NCBI GenBank assembly: GCA_018901315.1
Contig: JAHIFA010000039.1
Coordinates: 1-9,728, forward strand
Reading direction: 5' to 3'
Source of the DNA: Nanobdellota archaeon
Lineage (GTDB): Archaea > Nanobdellota > Nanobdellia > Woesearchaeales > CG1-02-33-12
DNA length: 9,728 nucleotides
This document shows positions 1-6,225 of the stretch, one piece after another. The first letter of the stretch is position 1. Each line of letters opens with the position of its first letter. Under the pieces are notes generated by a model. The model ran no database searches. It was not told the DNA's origin and saw only the letters and a program-made list of their open reading frames with translations. Both the position numbers and the translations under genes were made by a program.

Positions 1-194
1 GGCTTTTCTTCATTAAAAAAATAATTATGCGCCTTAACCATGTCAAAAGACTTGAATTTAAAAATATAAAGAATATAATGGTCAACATCCAGTAAAATAT
101 TGGCAAAAAATATTATCAGAACATTAAGTCCATAAACAGGATAAAGCAATAAAGAAATAATTAATCCAAATAAAAAATGATATTTTATAAGCAT
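1..194 (-). CDS. Partial small membrane protein, possibly a membrane-bound metal-dependent hydrolase-like family
   Basis: This is the N-terminal 64 codons of a gene that leaves the window at its left edge. The start ATG (192-194) lies one base beyond the stop codon of the nucleotidyltransferase gene, so the two are probably co-transcribed and translationally coupled. The product begins MLIKYHFLFGLIISLLLYP and has two closely spaced hydrophobic segments (about residues 6-19 and 22-34). These are followed by LLDVDHYILYIF, whose acidic/histidine D-x-D-H motif resembles archaeal membrane-bound metal-dependent hydrolase-like proteins of the YdjM/DUF457 type. After that comes a basic-aromatic stretch (KFKSFDMVKAHNYFF). 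The operon context suggests a role at the membrane linked to surface glycan synthesis, but that is inference. The reading frame is convincing; the family assignment is only a resemblance. Confidence 0.6.
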   Translation of the reverse strand, partial: MLIKYHFLFGLIISLLLYPVYGLNVLIIFFANILLDVDHYILYIFKFKSFDMVKAHNYFFNEEK

Positions 195-195
195 C

Positions 196-1173
196 TTACT
201 CAAAATCTATCTCAGAGTTATCCCCAACATTAATTTTGCTAAATGTATCCTTAATCAGGGCGCAGTCTCCAATAAGTGATTTATTTAGGGCAGCATTTTC
301 AATAACAGCATTTTCGCCAACTATAGAATCCTTTACAATTGAATTTTTTATCACGCAGCCAGATGCTACTGAAGCATTAGGCCCTATGATAGAATTCTCT
401 ATTTTAACCTTGTCTTCAATATAAACCGGGCCAATAATAACAGAGTTTGTTGTCTTTATTTCTTTGTTAAACCCATTTTTCAAGAGGTAGCGGTTTGTGC
501 TTAAGAGTGTTTCAGGCTTTCCGCAGTCAAGCCATTTATCAACTTCAAGGGCATTTAATTTTGCGCCGTTCTTTATCATCAGGCCAAGGGCATCAGCAAG
601 CCTGAATTCGCCTTTTGACCTTAGGTTGCATTTTATTATCTCACCAAGGCAGTGAAACATCAAAGAGCTGTTCTTGATGTAATAAAGCCCTATAAGCGCA
701 AGGTTTGAGATTGGCTCATCCGGCTTTTCCACTATTTTTTCAATATGGTCATTCTTTAAAACAACAACACCAAAACGCCTTGGATCATCAACCTCCTTGA
801 CCCAGACAACACCGTCTGACTTAACATTTTTTATCTTTGATAAGTCTGTTTCAAAGATAGTATCAACAAACACAATAAGGACATCCCCTTTGATATATTC
901 CTTTGCAAGATTTATGGCATATCCATCCCCTAACAATTCATCTTGTTTTATGTATCTTGCCTTATACTTATAGTTAGAGCTTACATACTCCTTTATCTTT
1001 TCCTGCATGTCTCCTGTTATAAAAATGATTTCTTCAACATCCAATGGCTTTAGCTTGTCAATTATATGCCCTAAAACAGCTTTTCCAGCAACCCTTAGCA
1101 ATGGCTTTGGCTTTGAGAATGTGTGCGGCCTTAATCTTGTTCCCTTTCCAGCTAATGGAATTATTACCTTCAT
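196..1173 (-). CDS. Sugar-1-phosphate nucleotidyltransferase with beta-helix tail (probable UTP/dTTP-glucose-1-phosphate type)
   Basis: This 325-residue cytosolic enzyme is expected to join a sugar 1-phosphate to a nucleoside triphosphate, giving an NDP-sugar and pyrophosphate. The N-terminal Rossmann-like domain carries the family signature GKGTRLRP at residues 9-16, then KPKPLL with K21/K23. D104 is the likely metal ligand, although the usual GD is VD here. RFGVV lies at 133-137, the sugar-binding EKP at 149-151, and WLDCGKPETLL, with the second metal aspartate D216, from 214. Residues 244-325 form hexapeptide repeats (IIGP, SIVGEN, SLIGD and similar), a left-handed beta-helix as in RmlA-long or GlmU-like proteins. 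UDP-glucose dehydrogenase lies 52 bp upstream, so UTP plus glucose-1-phosphate is the most economical substrate pair; dTTP or an acetyltransferase role for the tail cannot be excluded. A GGGTG ribosome-binding motif lies 5 nt before the ATG. Confidence 0.9.
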   Translation of the reverse strand: MKVIIPLAGKGTRLRPHTFSKPKPLLRVAGKAVLGHIIDKLKPLDVEEIIFITGDMQEKIKEYVSSNYKYKARYIKQDELLGDGYAINLAKEYIKGDVLIVFVDTIFETDLSKIKNVKSDGVVWVKEVDDPRRFGVVVLKNDHIEKIVEKPDEPISNLALIGLYYIKNSSLMFHCLGEIIKCNLRSKGEFRLADALGLMIKNGAKLNALEVDKWLDCGKPETLLSTNRYLLKNGFNKEIKTTNSVIIGPVYIEDKVKIENSIIGPNASVASGCVIKNSIVKDSIVGENAVIENAALNKSLIGDCALIKDTFSKINVGDNSEIDFE

Positions 1174-1178
1174 TTTAG

Positions 1179-1214
1179 CACCCTTCTTTTATTAAGTTAT
1201 AGTTAATATTTAAA
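1179..1214 (-). promoter_or_regulatory. Possible internal promoter and ribosome-binding site of the nucleotidyltransferase gene
   Basis: The gap after the dehydrogenase stop holds TATTTAAA at 1207-1214 on the minus strand. It would direct initiation near 1184, leaving a roughly 10-nt leader. That leader contains AAGGGTG (1179-1185), whose GGTG can pair with the archaeal 16S 3' end, 5 nt from the ATG. The gene may therefore be transcribed on its own as well as from the operon promoter. The site sits in AT-rich sequence, so the assignment is tentative. Confidence 0.45.
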
Positions 1215-1225
1215 TCTTGCTGAAT

Positions 1226-2533
1226 TTACCAGCAGATGCCCTCGTAGTTCTTTGGCTTATTGCCATCAAATAAATTCTTTCCATCAATAACCAGTTTATC
1301 ACCATAATTGACTTTCTTGAATTCAGGCCATTCTGTAAGTATTAAAACTATGTCTGAGTTGTTTACAGCATCCTGTGCTGTTTTCTCATAAGTTAAGTGA
1401 GGAAAGATATTTTTAACAAGCGGCATTGCCATTGGGTCATAAATATGCAGTTTGGATTGCTCCAATAAAAGCTCTTTTATTATGCTTAAGGCAGGGCTCT
1501 CCCTTATGTCATCTGTTCCTGCCTTGAATGTGAGTCCCAGGATTGCAATTTTCCTTTCTTTAAGAGGCCCTGTGTTTTCCAGAATTTCCAGCAGCCTTAA
1601 TGGCTGGTCATTATTAACATCAAGCACAGCCCTTAATAATCTTGTGCTGTAGCCAACCTCAGTTGCCTTAAAAACAAGCGCTGATACATCCTTTGGAAAG
1701 CATGAGCCCCCAAAGCCGATCCCTGACCTCAAAAAGTGAGGTGATATCCTATAATCAAGGCCCATCCCTCTTGCAATGACATTTGTGTTTATTCCAAGCC
1801 TCTTGCATACATTTCCAATCTCATTGATAAACGAAAGCTTGGTTGCAAGAAATGAATTAGAGGCATATTTTATCATCTCTGCTTCCTTGAAAGATGTTTC
1901 AAGAACAGGGCATTTAAAGTTTTTGTAAAGCTGTTTTATTGTTTTTAATGACCGTGGGTCAGAAGAGCCAATAACTATCCTGTCCGGATTAAAGAAATCA
2001 TCCAGTGCAGAGCCCTCTCTTAAGAACTCAGGACTCATGACAGCGCCAAAATGAATTCCATATTTTTTTCCGGAATTTTCTTCGATTAAAGGGATAACTA
2101 TTTTCTCTGTTGTTTCTGGAACAACTGTGCTTTTGACAACAATAAGATGCGGCTTATTCTTGTTTTTTAATGCAGTTCCAATATCCCTTGAAACATCATC
2201 AAGCTGTTTAAAATAAGTGTCTCCTTTTTTCCTTGAAGGCGTGCCAACGCATATAAAGGTTATCTGGGAATTTAATATTGCCTTGTTTAGGTCAGTTGTT
2301 GCCTCAAGGTTTTCTGGAATTACTTCAGTAAGCAGTTCCTTAAGCCCTTTCTCATAGATTGGCGGCTCCTTGTTGTTAATTTTGTCAACTTTTTCCTGGT
2401 CAATATCAACGCAAATCACCTTGTGGCCGAGTTTTGCAAGCCCTGCCCCTGTTATCAGGCCGACATATCCTGTGCCTACAACAGAAATCTTAAATTTTTT
2501 GTTTGATTTTCTAATTAATTTATTTATTTTCAT
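1226..2533 (-). CDS. UDP-glucose/UDP-sugar 6-dehydrogenase
   Basis: A complete 435-residue member of the UDP-glucose/GDP-mannose dehydrogenase family, which oxidises the C6 hydroxyl of an NDP-sugar to a carboxylate with two NAD+. The N-terminal NAD-binding fold shows GTGYVG at residues 20-25 and the strand-end VDID at 42-45. KST lies at 134-136 and SPEFLREG, with E169, at 167-174. The middle helix contains MIKYASNSFLA with K222 and N226. The catalytic cysteine is C278 in GFGGSCFPKD (273-282). The C-terminal UDP-binding domain has TFKAGTDDIRESPA, including R344. All key residues are present and the length is typical. A GAGG motif (2540-2543) lies 6 nt before the ATG, supporting this start and translation from a polycistronic mRNA. 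The Nudix-like gene ends 12 bp upstream. UDP-glucose is the likeliest substrate given the neighbouring nucleotidyltransferase; UDP-HexNAc or GDP-mannose is possible. Confidence 0.93.
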   Translation of the reverse strand: MKINKLIRKSNKKFKISVVGTGYVGLITGAGLAKLGHKVICVDIDQEKVDKINNKEPPIYEKGLKELLTEVIPENLEATTDLNKAILNSQITFICVGTPSRKKGDTYFKQLDDVSRDIGTALKNKNKPHLIVVKSTVVPETTEKIVIPLIEENSGKKYGIHFGAVMSPEFLREGSALDDFFNPDRIVIGSSDPRSLKTIKQLYKNFKCPVLETSFKEAEMIKYASNSFLATKLSFINEIGNVCKRLGINTNVIARGMGLDYRISPHFLRSGIGFGGSCFPKDVSALVFKATEVGYSTRLLRAVLDVNNDQPLRLLEILENTGPLKERKIAILGLTFKAGTDDIRESPALSIIKELLLEQSKLHIYDPMAMPLVKNIFPHLTYEKTAQDAVNNSDIVLILTEWPEFKKVNYGDKLVIDGKNLFDGNKPKNYEGICW

Positions 2534-2545
2534 TGTTTTCCTCTT

Positions 2546-3451
2546 TTAATATATTAATTTCTCTAATTTTTCAAGCAGGTAATCATAGTTTCTTAATGAA
2601 GAGTTTATTGCAGCCCTTACCTGTGGCCTTAAATTATTGAATTTAGATTTTAAATAATCCTCTAAATAATTCTTTTTAAAGTCCAATGGTTGTATATTGC
2701 TAAACTCTCTTTCATTTTCTTTGATGAAGTTGAATGAATCTCTTATCTCACGCTTTTTCATGTCAAGAAATACGAGGTGCGCAAGGCTAAAGGAGCTTAT
2801 TTCAAGCATGTCCATAAGCATGTATGGCTCACAAAGCTTAATCCTGCAGTCAAGGTCAAGAAAATGCCTCTTTACACTACCAGCTAGTTTAAGGTTTCTT
2901 TTCCTAGTTCTTAAAAATTCTATCTCAAAATTATCTTTAACTGCTCTATATAATGGCCTTTTTTTCAACGCCTCTTCATATAATTCCCTTTTGACAGTAT
3001 AATCAAATCCAAAGTCATTTATTGGATTTATGTTTCCTGCCGGCAGAAGCTGGATTTGTCCAGAGCCTATTTCATTTAATGGGCTTTTCTTACCAACCCA
3101 CATCAAATATTCTTTTCCATCTCTTGAAAGGGTTATGCCAGAGCATCCAAACCATTTTGCGCAGTCTTTTTCATCATTAATATTTTTCCTTGTTGCAACA
3201 TGGCAGAAATATGTTGTATGATCAAGGTTTAAGTCAAGTTCTCCATTATTAAAAGAATATTTTGATAATCTAACGCCTGGCCCGTCGAACAAGCTTGGGT
3301 CATCTCTTGCTTTTTTCCTCATTTCATTTATTTTGGCCTTGCTTTCCTGGCTGTAACCATCATAGGGCTCAGAATTATAATTTACATTTACATCCTTTAT
3401 TCTCTCAGCAAGAATCTTATAATTGCCTTTTTCATTAACTATCTTTGCCAT
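2546..3451 (-). CDS. Nudix-like protein, first gene of the sugar-nucleotide operon
   Basis: A 301-residue protein of Nudix-superfamily appearance. The N-terminal part contains LFDGPGVRLSKYSF and LDHTTYFCHVATRKN, followed by GITLSRDGKEYLMWVGKKSP. This arrangement is familiar from Nudix proteins that precede the Nudix box with a DGP-VRL region. The box itself begins around LLPAGN and ends YTVKRELYEEAL, with R155, E156, E159 and E160 (numbered from this start). The REL-x-EE core is intact, but the upstream glycine-to-glutamate spacing is not canonical, so catalysis is uncertain. The C-terminal third is charged and helical and matches nothing I recognise. An in-frame ATG at 3466 exists, but the TATA-like box at 3475-3482 places initiation near 3451, so I prefer this start. 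Co-transcription with the dehydrogenase suggests an NDP-sugar or related diphosphate as substrate; this is inference. Confidence 0.65.
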   Translation of the reverse strand: MAKIVNEKGNYKILAERIKDVNVNYNSEPYDGYSQESKAKINEMRKKARDDPSLFDGPGVRLSKYSFNNGELDLNLDHTTYFCHVATRKNINDEKDCAKWFGCSGITLSRDGKEYLMWVGKKSPLNEIGSGQIQLLPAGNINPINDFGFDYTVKRELYEEALKKRPLYRAVKDNFEIEFLRTRKRNLKLAGSVKRHFLDLDCRIKLCEPYMLMDMLEISSFSLAHLVFLDMKKREIRDSFNFIKENEREFSNIQPLDFKKNYLEDYLKSKFNNLRPQVRAAINSSLRNYDYLLEKLEKLIY

Positions 3452-3474
3452 TTCTGAATAAAACATAAAGATTC

Positions 3475-3482
3475 TTTAAATA
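3475..3482 (-). promoter_or_regulatory. TATA box of the sugar-nucleotide operon
   Basis: On the minus strand this reads TATTTAAA. Its centre is 27.5 nt before the ATG at 3451, the archaeal TATA-to-start distance for a leaderless transcript, and only 12 nt before the alternative ATG at 3466. It is flanked by an AAGAT/ATCTT inverted repeat (3468-3472 and 3482-3486), which might be an operator half. Confidence 0.6.
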
Positions 3483-3512
3483 TCTTACCTTTATCCTACT
3501 TTATGCGATAAG

Positions 3513-3520
3513 TTTATATA
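3513..3520 (+). promoter_or_regulatory. TATA box of the RHH-nucleotidyltransferase gene
   Basis: TTTATATA is preceded by a purine-rich BRE-like GATAAG. Its centre is 26.5 nt upstream of the ATG at 3543, so the transcript is probably leaderless. That favours 3543 over the in-frame TTG at 3525. The box is about 30 bp from the TATA box of the divergent operon. Confidence 0.65.
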
Positions 3521-3542
3521 CAAGTTGTGCTTATGTTTTTTT

Positions 3543-4340
3543 ATGAAGCAGAAGATATCCATAACAATTGACAGGGAAATGCTTAAAAGAATAGATTCTG
3601 TTGTTGATAATGTTATTATAAGGAACAGGTCTCAGGCAATTGAGCATCTTGTGAGTAATTCCCTTGGCGAGAACAGGACAGCTGTTATTTTATCAGGAGG
3701 GGATGAGAAAAGCATGAAAATATCTGATACTGAGTACAGGATAACTGCAAACATAGGCAAAAACACGCTTGTTGAAAAAGCAGTTAAAAATCTAAGGCAG
3801 AACAGCTTTAAGAATATATTTATTATTGCAAGGTCAAATATCCTTACAAGTGTCTTTGACATATTGAAAGACGGCTCATCATACGGAGTCAAGATAAGCT
3901 ATATTGAGGAAAAAGAGTCAAATGGAAGCGCAAGCTCATTAAGGCTTGTCAATGGAAAAATAAAAACAGCTTTTCTTGTTGTATTTGGTGATATTATCTT
4001 TGACAAGATAAATATTGAGGAGCTATGGAACCAGCATGTAAGGCAGAATGCAATTGCCACCTTGATGCTGACAAGCTCTCCAAGGCCCTCAAGCAAGGGC
4101 ATAGTGAAGATGGAAGGGACAAAAATACTTAAGTTTGAGCAGAAGCCAAAGCACTCAGATATTTACATTGGCTTTTCATCAATGTTTGCTGCAGAGCCAG
4201 AGCTTTTAAGCTACAGGGGCCAAAGCCTGGAGTATGATGTCTTCCCAAAATTAGCTGAGAAAGGGCTTTTGGAAGGCCACCTGAGCTCTGAAAAAGAGAT
4301 ACATATCCACTCTAAGGAAGATATTAAAAAATACTGCTAA
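3543..4340 (+). CDS. Ribbon-helix-helix DNA-binding domain fused to a degenerate sugar nucleotidyltransferase domain
   Basis: A 265-residue two-domain protein. Residues 1-41 are a CopG/MetJ-like ribbon-helix-helix: strand KISITID (4-10), helix REMLKRIDSVVDN (11-23), then RNRSQAIEHLV (27-37), with the RSQAI turn common in RHH repressors. Residues 45-265 follow the sugar-phosphate nucleotidyltransferase fold: TAVILSGG (46-53), NGSASSL (127-133, where active enzymes have a GTAG-like base-contact loop), FGDIIFD (148-154) and FEQKP before DIYIGFSSMF. The catalytic loop is destroyed. Where active enzymes have G-x-G-T-R-L-R-P there is DEKSMKIS, and the downstream K-P is absent. The fold may thus bind sugar nucleotides without making them. 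It is divergent from the UDP-sugar operon across about 90 bp and is best read as a ligand-sensing transcription factor for that operon. The regulatory role is inference; the domain content is clear. Confidence 0.85.
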   Translation: MKQKISITIDREMLKRIDSVVDNVIIRNRSQAIEHLVSNSLGENRTAVILSGGDEKSMKISDTEYRITANIGKNTLVEKAVKNLRQNSFKNIFIIARSNILTSVFDILKDGSSYGVKISYIEEKESNGSASSLRLVNGKIKTAFLVVFGDIIFDKINIEELWNQHVRQNAIATLMLTSSPRPSSKGIVKMEGTKILKFEQKPKHSDIYIGFSSMFAAEPELLSYRGQSLEYDVFPKLAEKGLLEGHLSSEKEIHIHSKEDIKKYC

Positions 4341-4437
4341 ATCAAACAGTAGTTCGGAAATTAGGCATTAAGTTGTTTATTCATAAACTGATTTATAGAA
4401 TTTCTTAATCCATTAATAGATGTTAAGTTCAATAAAA
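4336..4437. repeat. Left copy of a ~100-bp imperfect direct repeat
   Basis: This stretch starts in the last codons of the RHH-nucleotidyltransferase gene and matches 5518-5626 in several blocks. The first shared block is TTC-GAAA--AGGCATTAAG (17 of 20 positions, 4353-4372 against 5532-5551). The second is GAATTTCTTAATCC followed by TTAATAGATGTTAA (from 4398 and from 5590). The copies differ by small indels in between. The pair brackets the orphan gene at 4477-5370. Confidence 0.7.
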
Positions 4438-4443
4438 TTTCAA

Positions 4444-4450
4444 TTTTTTT
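4444..4450 (+). terminator. T7 tract, likely terminator of the RHH-nucleotidyltransferase gene
   Basis: Seven consecutive T residues about 105 nt after the stop codon, in an AT-rich leader-less gap, fit an archaeal oligo-T terminator. No stable hairpin precedes them. Confidence 0.45.
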
Positions 4451-4461
4451 ATAGGCTGAAT

Positions 4462-4490
4462 TGAGGGGCTCCCACCTCACGCTTCGCGTG
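4462..4490. repeat. Two adjacent hairpins at the 3' end of the orphan gene
   Basis: The first hairpin pairs TGAGG with CCTCA (4462-4479). The second is a perfect CACGC-TTC-GCGTG (4478-4490) that also encodes the last residues (SREA) and stop codon of the orphan gene. They may stabilise or end the minus-strand transcript, but no U-rich tract follows on that strand. The sequence TTGAGGGGCTCCCAC (4461-4475) is also roughly repeated in inverted form upstream of the same gene (5415-5428). Confidence 0.45.
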
Positions 4491-5370
4491 ATAGAACTCC
4501 CTCTTCAAACTTTATTCCAGCTTTTTGAAGAATTTTGAAAATATCTTGCAATGTTCCATCAAAGAATAAATAACTTTTGTCTATTCCAATTTTATCTACT
4601 TCTCTAAATATAAAACCATTAATTTTTGAAACAATACCAAGCTTCGGAAATTCTTTTCCAAATTTTTCTCTATAAAATGCTCTATCCCTTTTAGGTATAA
4701 TATTTTTATTTATGAGCTGATAGCATGCTCCAGTATTGGGATCTTCAAAAAAAGATGAATGTTCTCCCCATATGCGACCATAATTCATAATTCTAAATTT
4801 TGCTGGGCAATTTCCATTTGCAGCATGAAACGCATATGTTCTATCCAAATATGTTGGAGCCAAAATAATAGAACAAGCTTCTTCTTGATCTGTCAATAAG
4901 CTAACTAAATCTTGTCCAGATTCCTTAGCTTCATAGCAATCAGTAAGCATCCTTTCATATAATCTTTGAGTTGATCTTCTTAAAGTTTTAATATTTGGAA
5001 ATTTTTCTTGAGCGAAATTATCCTTATAAAACTTTCCTAACAATCCTTCGGCAACCCAAAAATTAAATCCTTTTAATGTATCTTGGTTTATTTCTAATTC
5101 AACAGCTTTATCCAAAAACCGATAAACTCCTGATACCCACTCTGGATTAAATCTTTCTTCTGTAAACATGTATTCTTCAAATTCAGATTTTGCTCTATTT
5201 ATTGCATCTTGGCGAGAATTTCCTGTTCTCATATAATAAAAATCATATTGAACATGTGGCTCTTCTTTAACTCCATACTCTGTTTCAGAAAGTCTTACAA
5301 CTGTAAAAGGAACATCTCCACTGAATCCAACAAGCTTTGCTCTTTCAATGTTGAATGGGTCTATAACCAT
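4477..5370 (-). CDS. Orphan protein of unknown function (297 aa)
   Basis: I do not recognise this protein. It is predicted to be soluble and mixed alpha/beta, with no signal peptide, membrane helix or clear catalytic motif. It begins MVIDPFNIERAKLVGF. Conserved-looking patches include YDFYYMRTGNSRQDAINRAK, a helical centre rich in Arg/Glu (TLRRSTQRLYERML), CSIILAPTYLDRTYAFHAANG, and PKRDRAFYREKFGKEFPKLG. An upstream in-frame TTG at 5394 could add eight residues. The TATA box at 5395-5402 overlaps that site's upstream edge and fits initiation at or within two bases of the ATG at 5370, so I chose the ATG. The gene stands alone between two direct repeats and inverted-repeat sequences, and its wobble positions look more AT-rich than in the flanking sugar-nucleotide genes. 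Both suggest acquisition by transfer. No function is proposed. Confidence 0.75.
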   Translation of the reverse strand: MVIDPFNIERAKLVGFSGDVPFTVVRLSETEYGVKEEPHVQYDFYYMRTGNSRQDAINRAKSEFEEYMFTEERFNPEWVSGVYRFLDKAVELEINQDTLKGFNFWVAEGLLGKFYKDNFAQEKFPNIKTLRRSTQRLYERMLTDCYEAKESGQDLVSLLTDQEEACSIILAPTYLDRTYAFHAANGNCPAKFRIMNYGRIWGEHSSFFEDPNTGACYQLINKNIIPKRDRAFYREKFGKEFPKLGIVSKINGFIFREVDKIGIDKSYLFFDGTLQDIFKILQKAGIKFEEGVLSREA

Positions 5371-5394
5371 CTTAAAACTGTTATTACTGGACAA

Positions 5395-5444
5395 TTTATA
5401 AAACTATCGGAGTAGTGGGGAGCCTCAACTCTAAAAGATAGTTT
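5395..5444 (-). promoter_or_regulatory. Promoter of the orphan gene with an extended inverted repeat
   Basis: TTTATAAA (5395-5402) is the probable TATA box, centred 28.5 nt from the ATG at 5370. It overlaps the first arm of a perfect 8-bp inverted repeat, AAACTATC (5401-5408) and GATAGTTT (5437-5444). Inside it lies a second pairing, GGAGT with ACTCT (5409-5413 and 5428-5432, one G-T pair). The arrangement fits either an operator next to the TATA box or a structured element. Confidence 0.5.
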
Positions 5445-5517
5445 GCTAACCCAGAATTTATAGAAATGAAAATTTTACTTTTCAGACAAAATTTGATCCC
5501 CCTGCTGAACTACTACC

Positions 5518-5626
5518 AAGCTAAACAACACTTCAGAAAGCAGGCATTAAGGCATTTGCTTAAAAAATCCCAACATTTACTAATTATATGAATTTCTTAA
5601 TCCTTAATAGATGTTAAATACAATAA
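5518..5626. repeat. Right copy of the ~100-bp imperfect direct repeat
   Basis: This is the partner of the repeat at 4336-4437, about 1.19 kb away. The stretch from 5371 to 5640 holds no gene. It contains the orphan-gene promoter, this repeat, and the left arm of the inverted repeat that brackets the HD gene. The best conserved block is at 5590-5626. Confidence 0.7.
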
Positions 5627-5639
5627 TCCTCGCCAACGC
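5624..5639. repeat. Left arm of a 16-bp inverted repeat flanking the HD gene
   Basis: TAATCCTCGCCAACGC lies directly next to the HD-gene stop codon. Its reverse complement recurs at 6262-6277 with one mismatch (15 of 16). Confidence 0.65.
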
Positions 5640-5640
5640 A

Positions 5641-6225
5641 TTACATATTCTCTTCACAGTAACGCTTCGCTCTTGGTAATAGTTTATTTAAGAATTCCTT
5701 ACCTGTTTTAGTCTTGAATCTCGATACTCTTTCTTCCTCAAAAAAATCTAAAAATTTTAGATAATCTGATTTAGAAAAATTTGTTGGTTTTATCTTATCT
5801 GTATTAATTTGTCCCAAACTATCTGCTTCAAGAATTATTAATTCATCATGTGTTCTTAATTTTCCTAAATCATCATGAACTCCAACCAGATGAACTATCT
5901 TTTCAATTTCTCCTTTAGAAAATCCACCTATCTTATTTAATATCTTTTCAGATAAGATTACACTTCTTTTCATCTGCTCTTTTTTTAATTTTTGTTGAGA
6001 TTCAAAATCAATATTCTTTTCATTAAAAAGACCAGCACTTCCAATATCATGGAGATATATTGCTGGAATTAAAATTCTTGGATTTCCTTTTTCATGTCTT
6101 AGTAACTTTTTCATCCAATAGACACAATCAAGGGTATGGGGAACATCCCAATTAGGTCTTCCTTTTTCTAAATATTTCAAGACTTCAAATTTTAATTTTT
6201 GTTCTAATTGAATATTGAGCTTCAT
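5641..6225 (-). CDS. HD-domain phosphohydrolase-like protein
   Basis: A 194-residue soluble protein with the residues of a metal-dependent HD phosphohydrolase. VPHT supplies H30, YLHDIG supplies the H59-D60 pair, a helix carries H112 and H117-D118 (VHLVGVHDD), and EADSLG supplies D135. The spacing is that of a single compact HD domain with a C-terminal helical extension (residues 140-194). Members of this superfamily hydrolyse phosphate esters, often of nucleotides; the substrate cannot be read from the sequence. TATTTAAA (plus-strand view, 6248-6255) is centred 26.5 nt before the ATG, supporting this start and a leaderless mRNA. The gene is monocistronic and enclosed by a 16-bp inverted repeat, which suggests a small mobile or recently acquired unit. 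Family assignment is good; biological role is unknown. Confidence 0.8.
   Translation of the reverse strand: MKLNIQLEQKLKFEVLKYLEKGRPNWDVPHTLDCVYWMKKLLRHEKGNPRILIPAIYLHDIGSAGLFNEKNIDFESQQKLKKEQMKRSVILSEKILNKIGGFSKGEIEKIVHLVGVHDDLGKLRTHDELIILEADSLGQINTDKIKPTNFSKSDYLKFLDFFEEERVSRFKTKTGKEFLNKLLPRAKRYCEENM

Noticed and set aside
196..2533. dTDP-rhamnose pathway
   Set aside because: No RmlB, RmlC or RmlD gene accompanies the nucleotidyltransferase; the dehydrogenase neighbour favours UDP-glucuronate.
3452..3466. Upstream ATG start for the Nudix-like gene
   Set aside because: It is only about 12 nt from the TATA box centre, so it would probably not be in the mRNA.
3525..3542. Upstream TTG start for the RHH fusion gene
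   Set aside because: It would add only CLCFF-like residues, and it lies between the TATA box and the expected start of the transcript.
4479..5670. Shared ACGCTTCGC 9-mer at the 3' ends of the orphan and HD genes as a mobile-element signature
   Set aside because: Only nine bases are shared and they fall in coding sequence, so chance is a sufficient explanation, although the hairpin at 4478-4490 is real.
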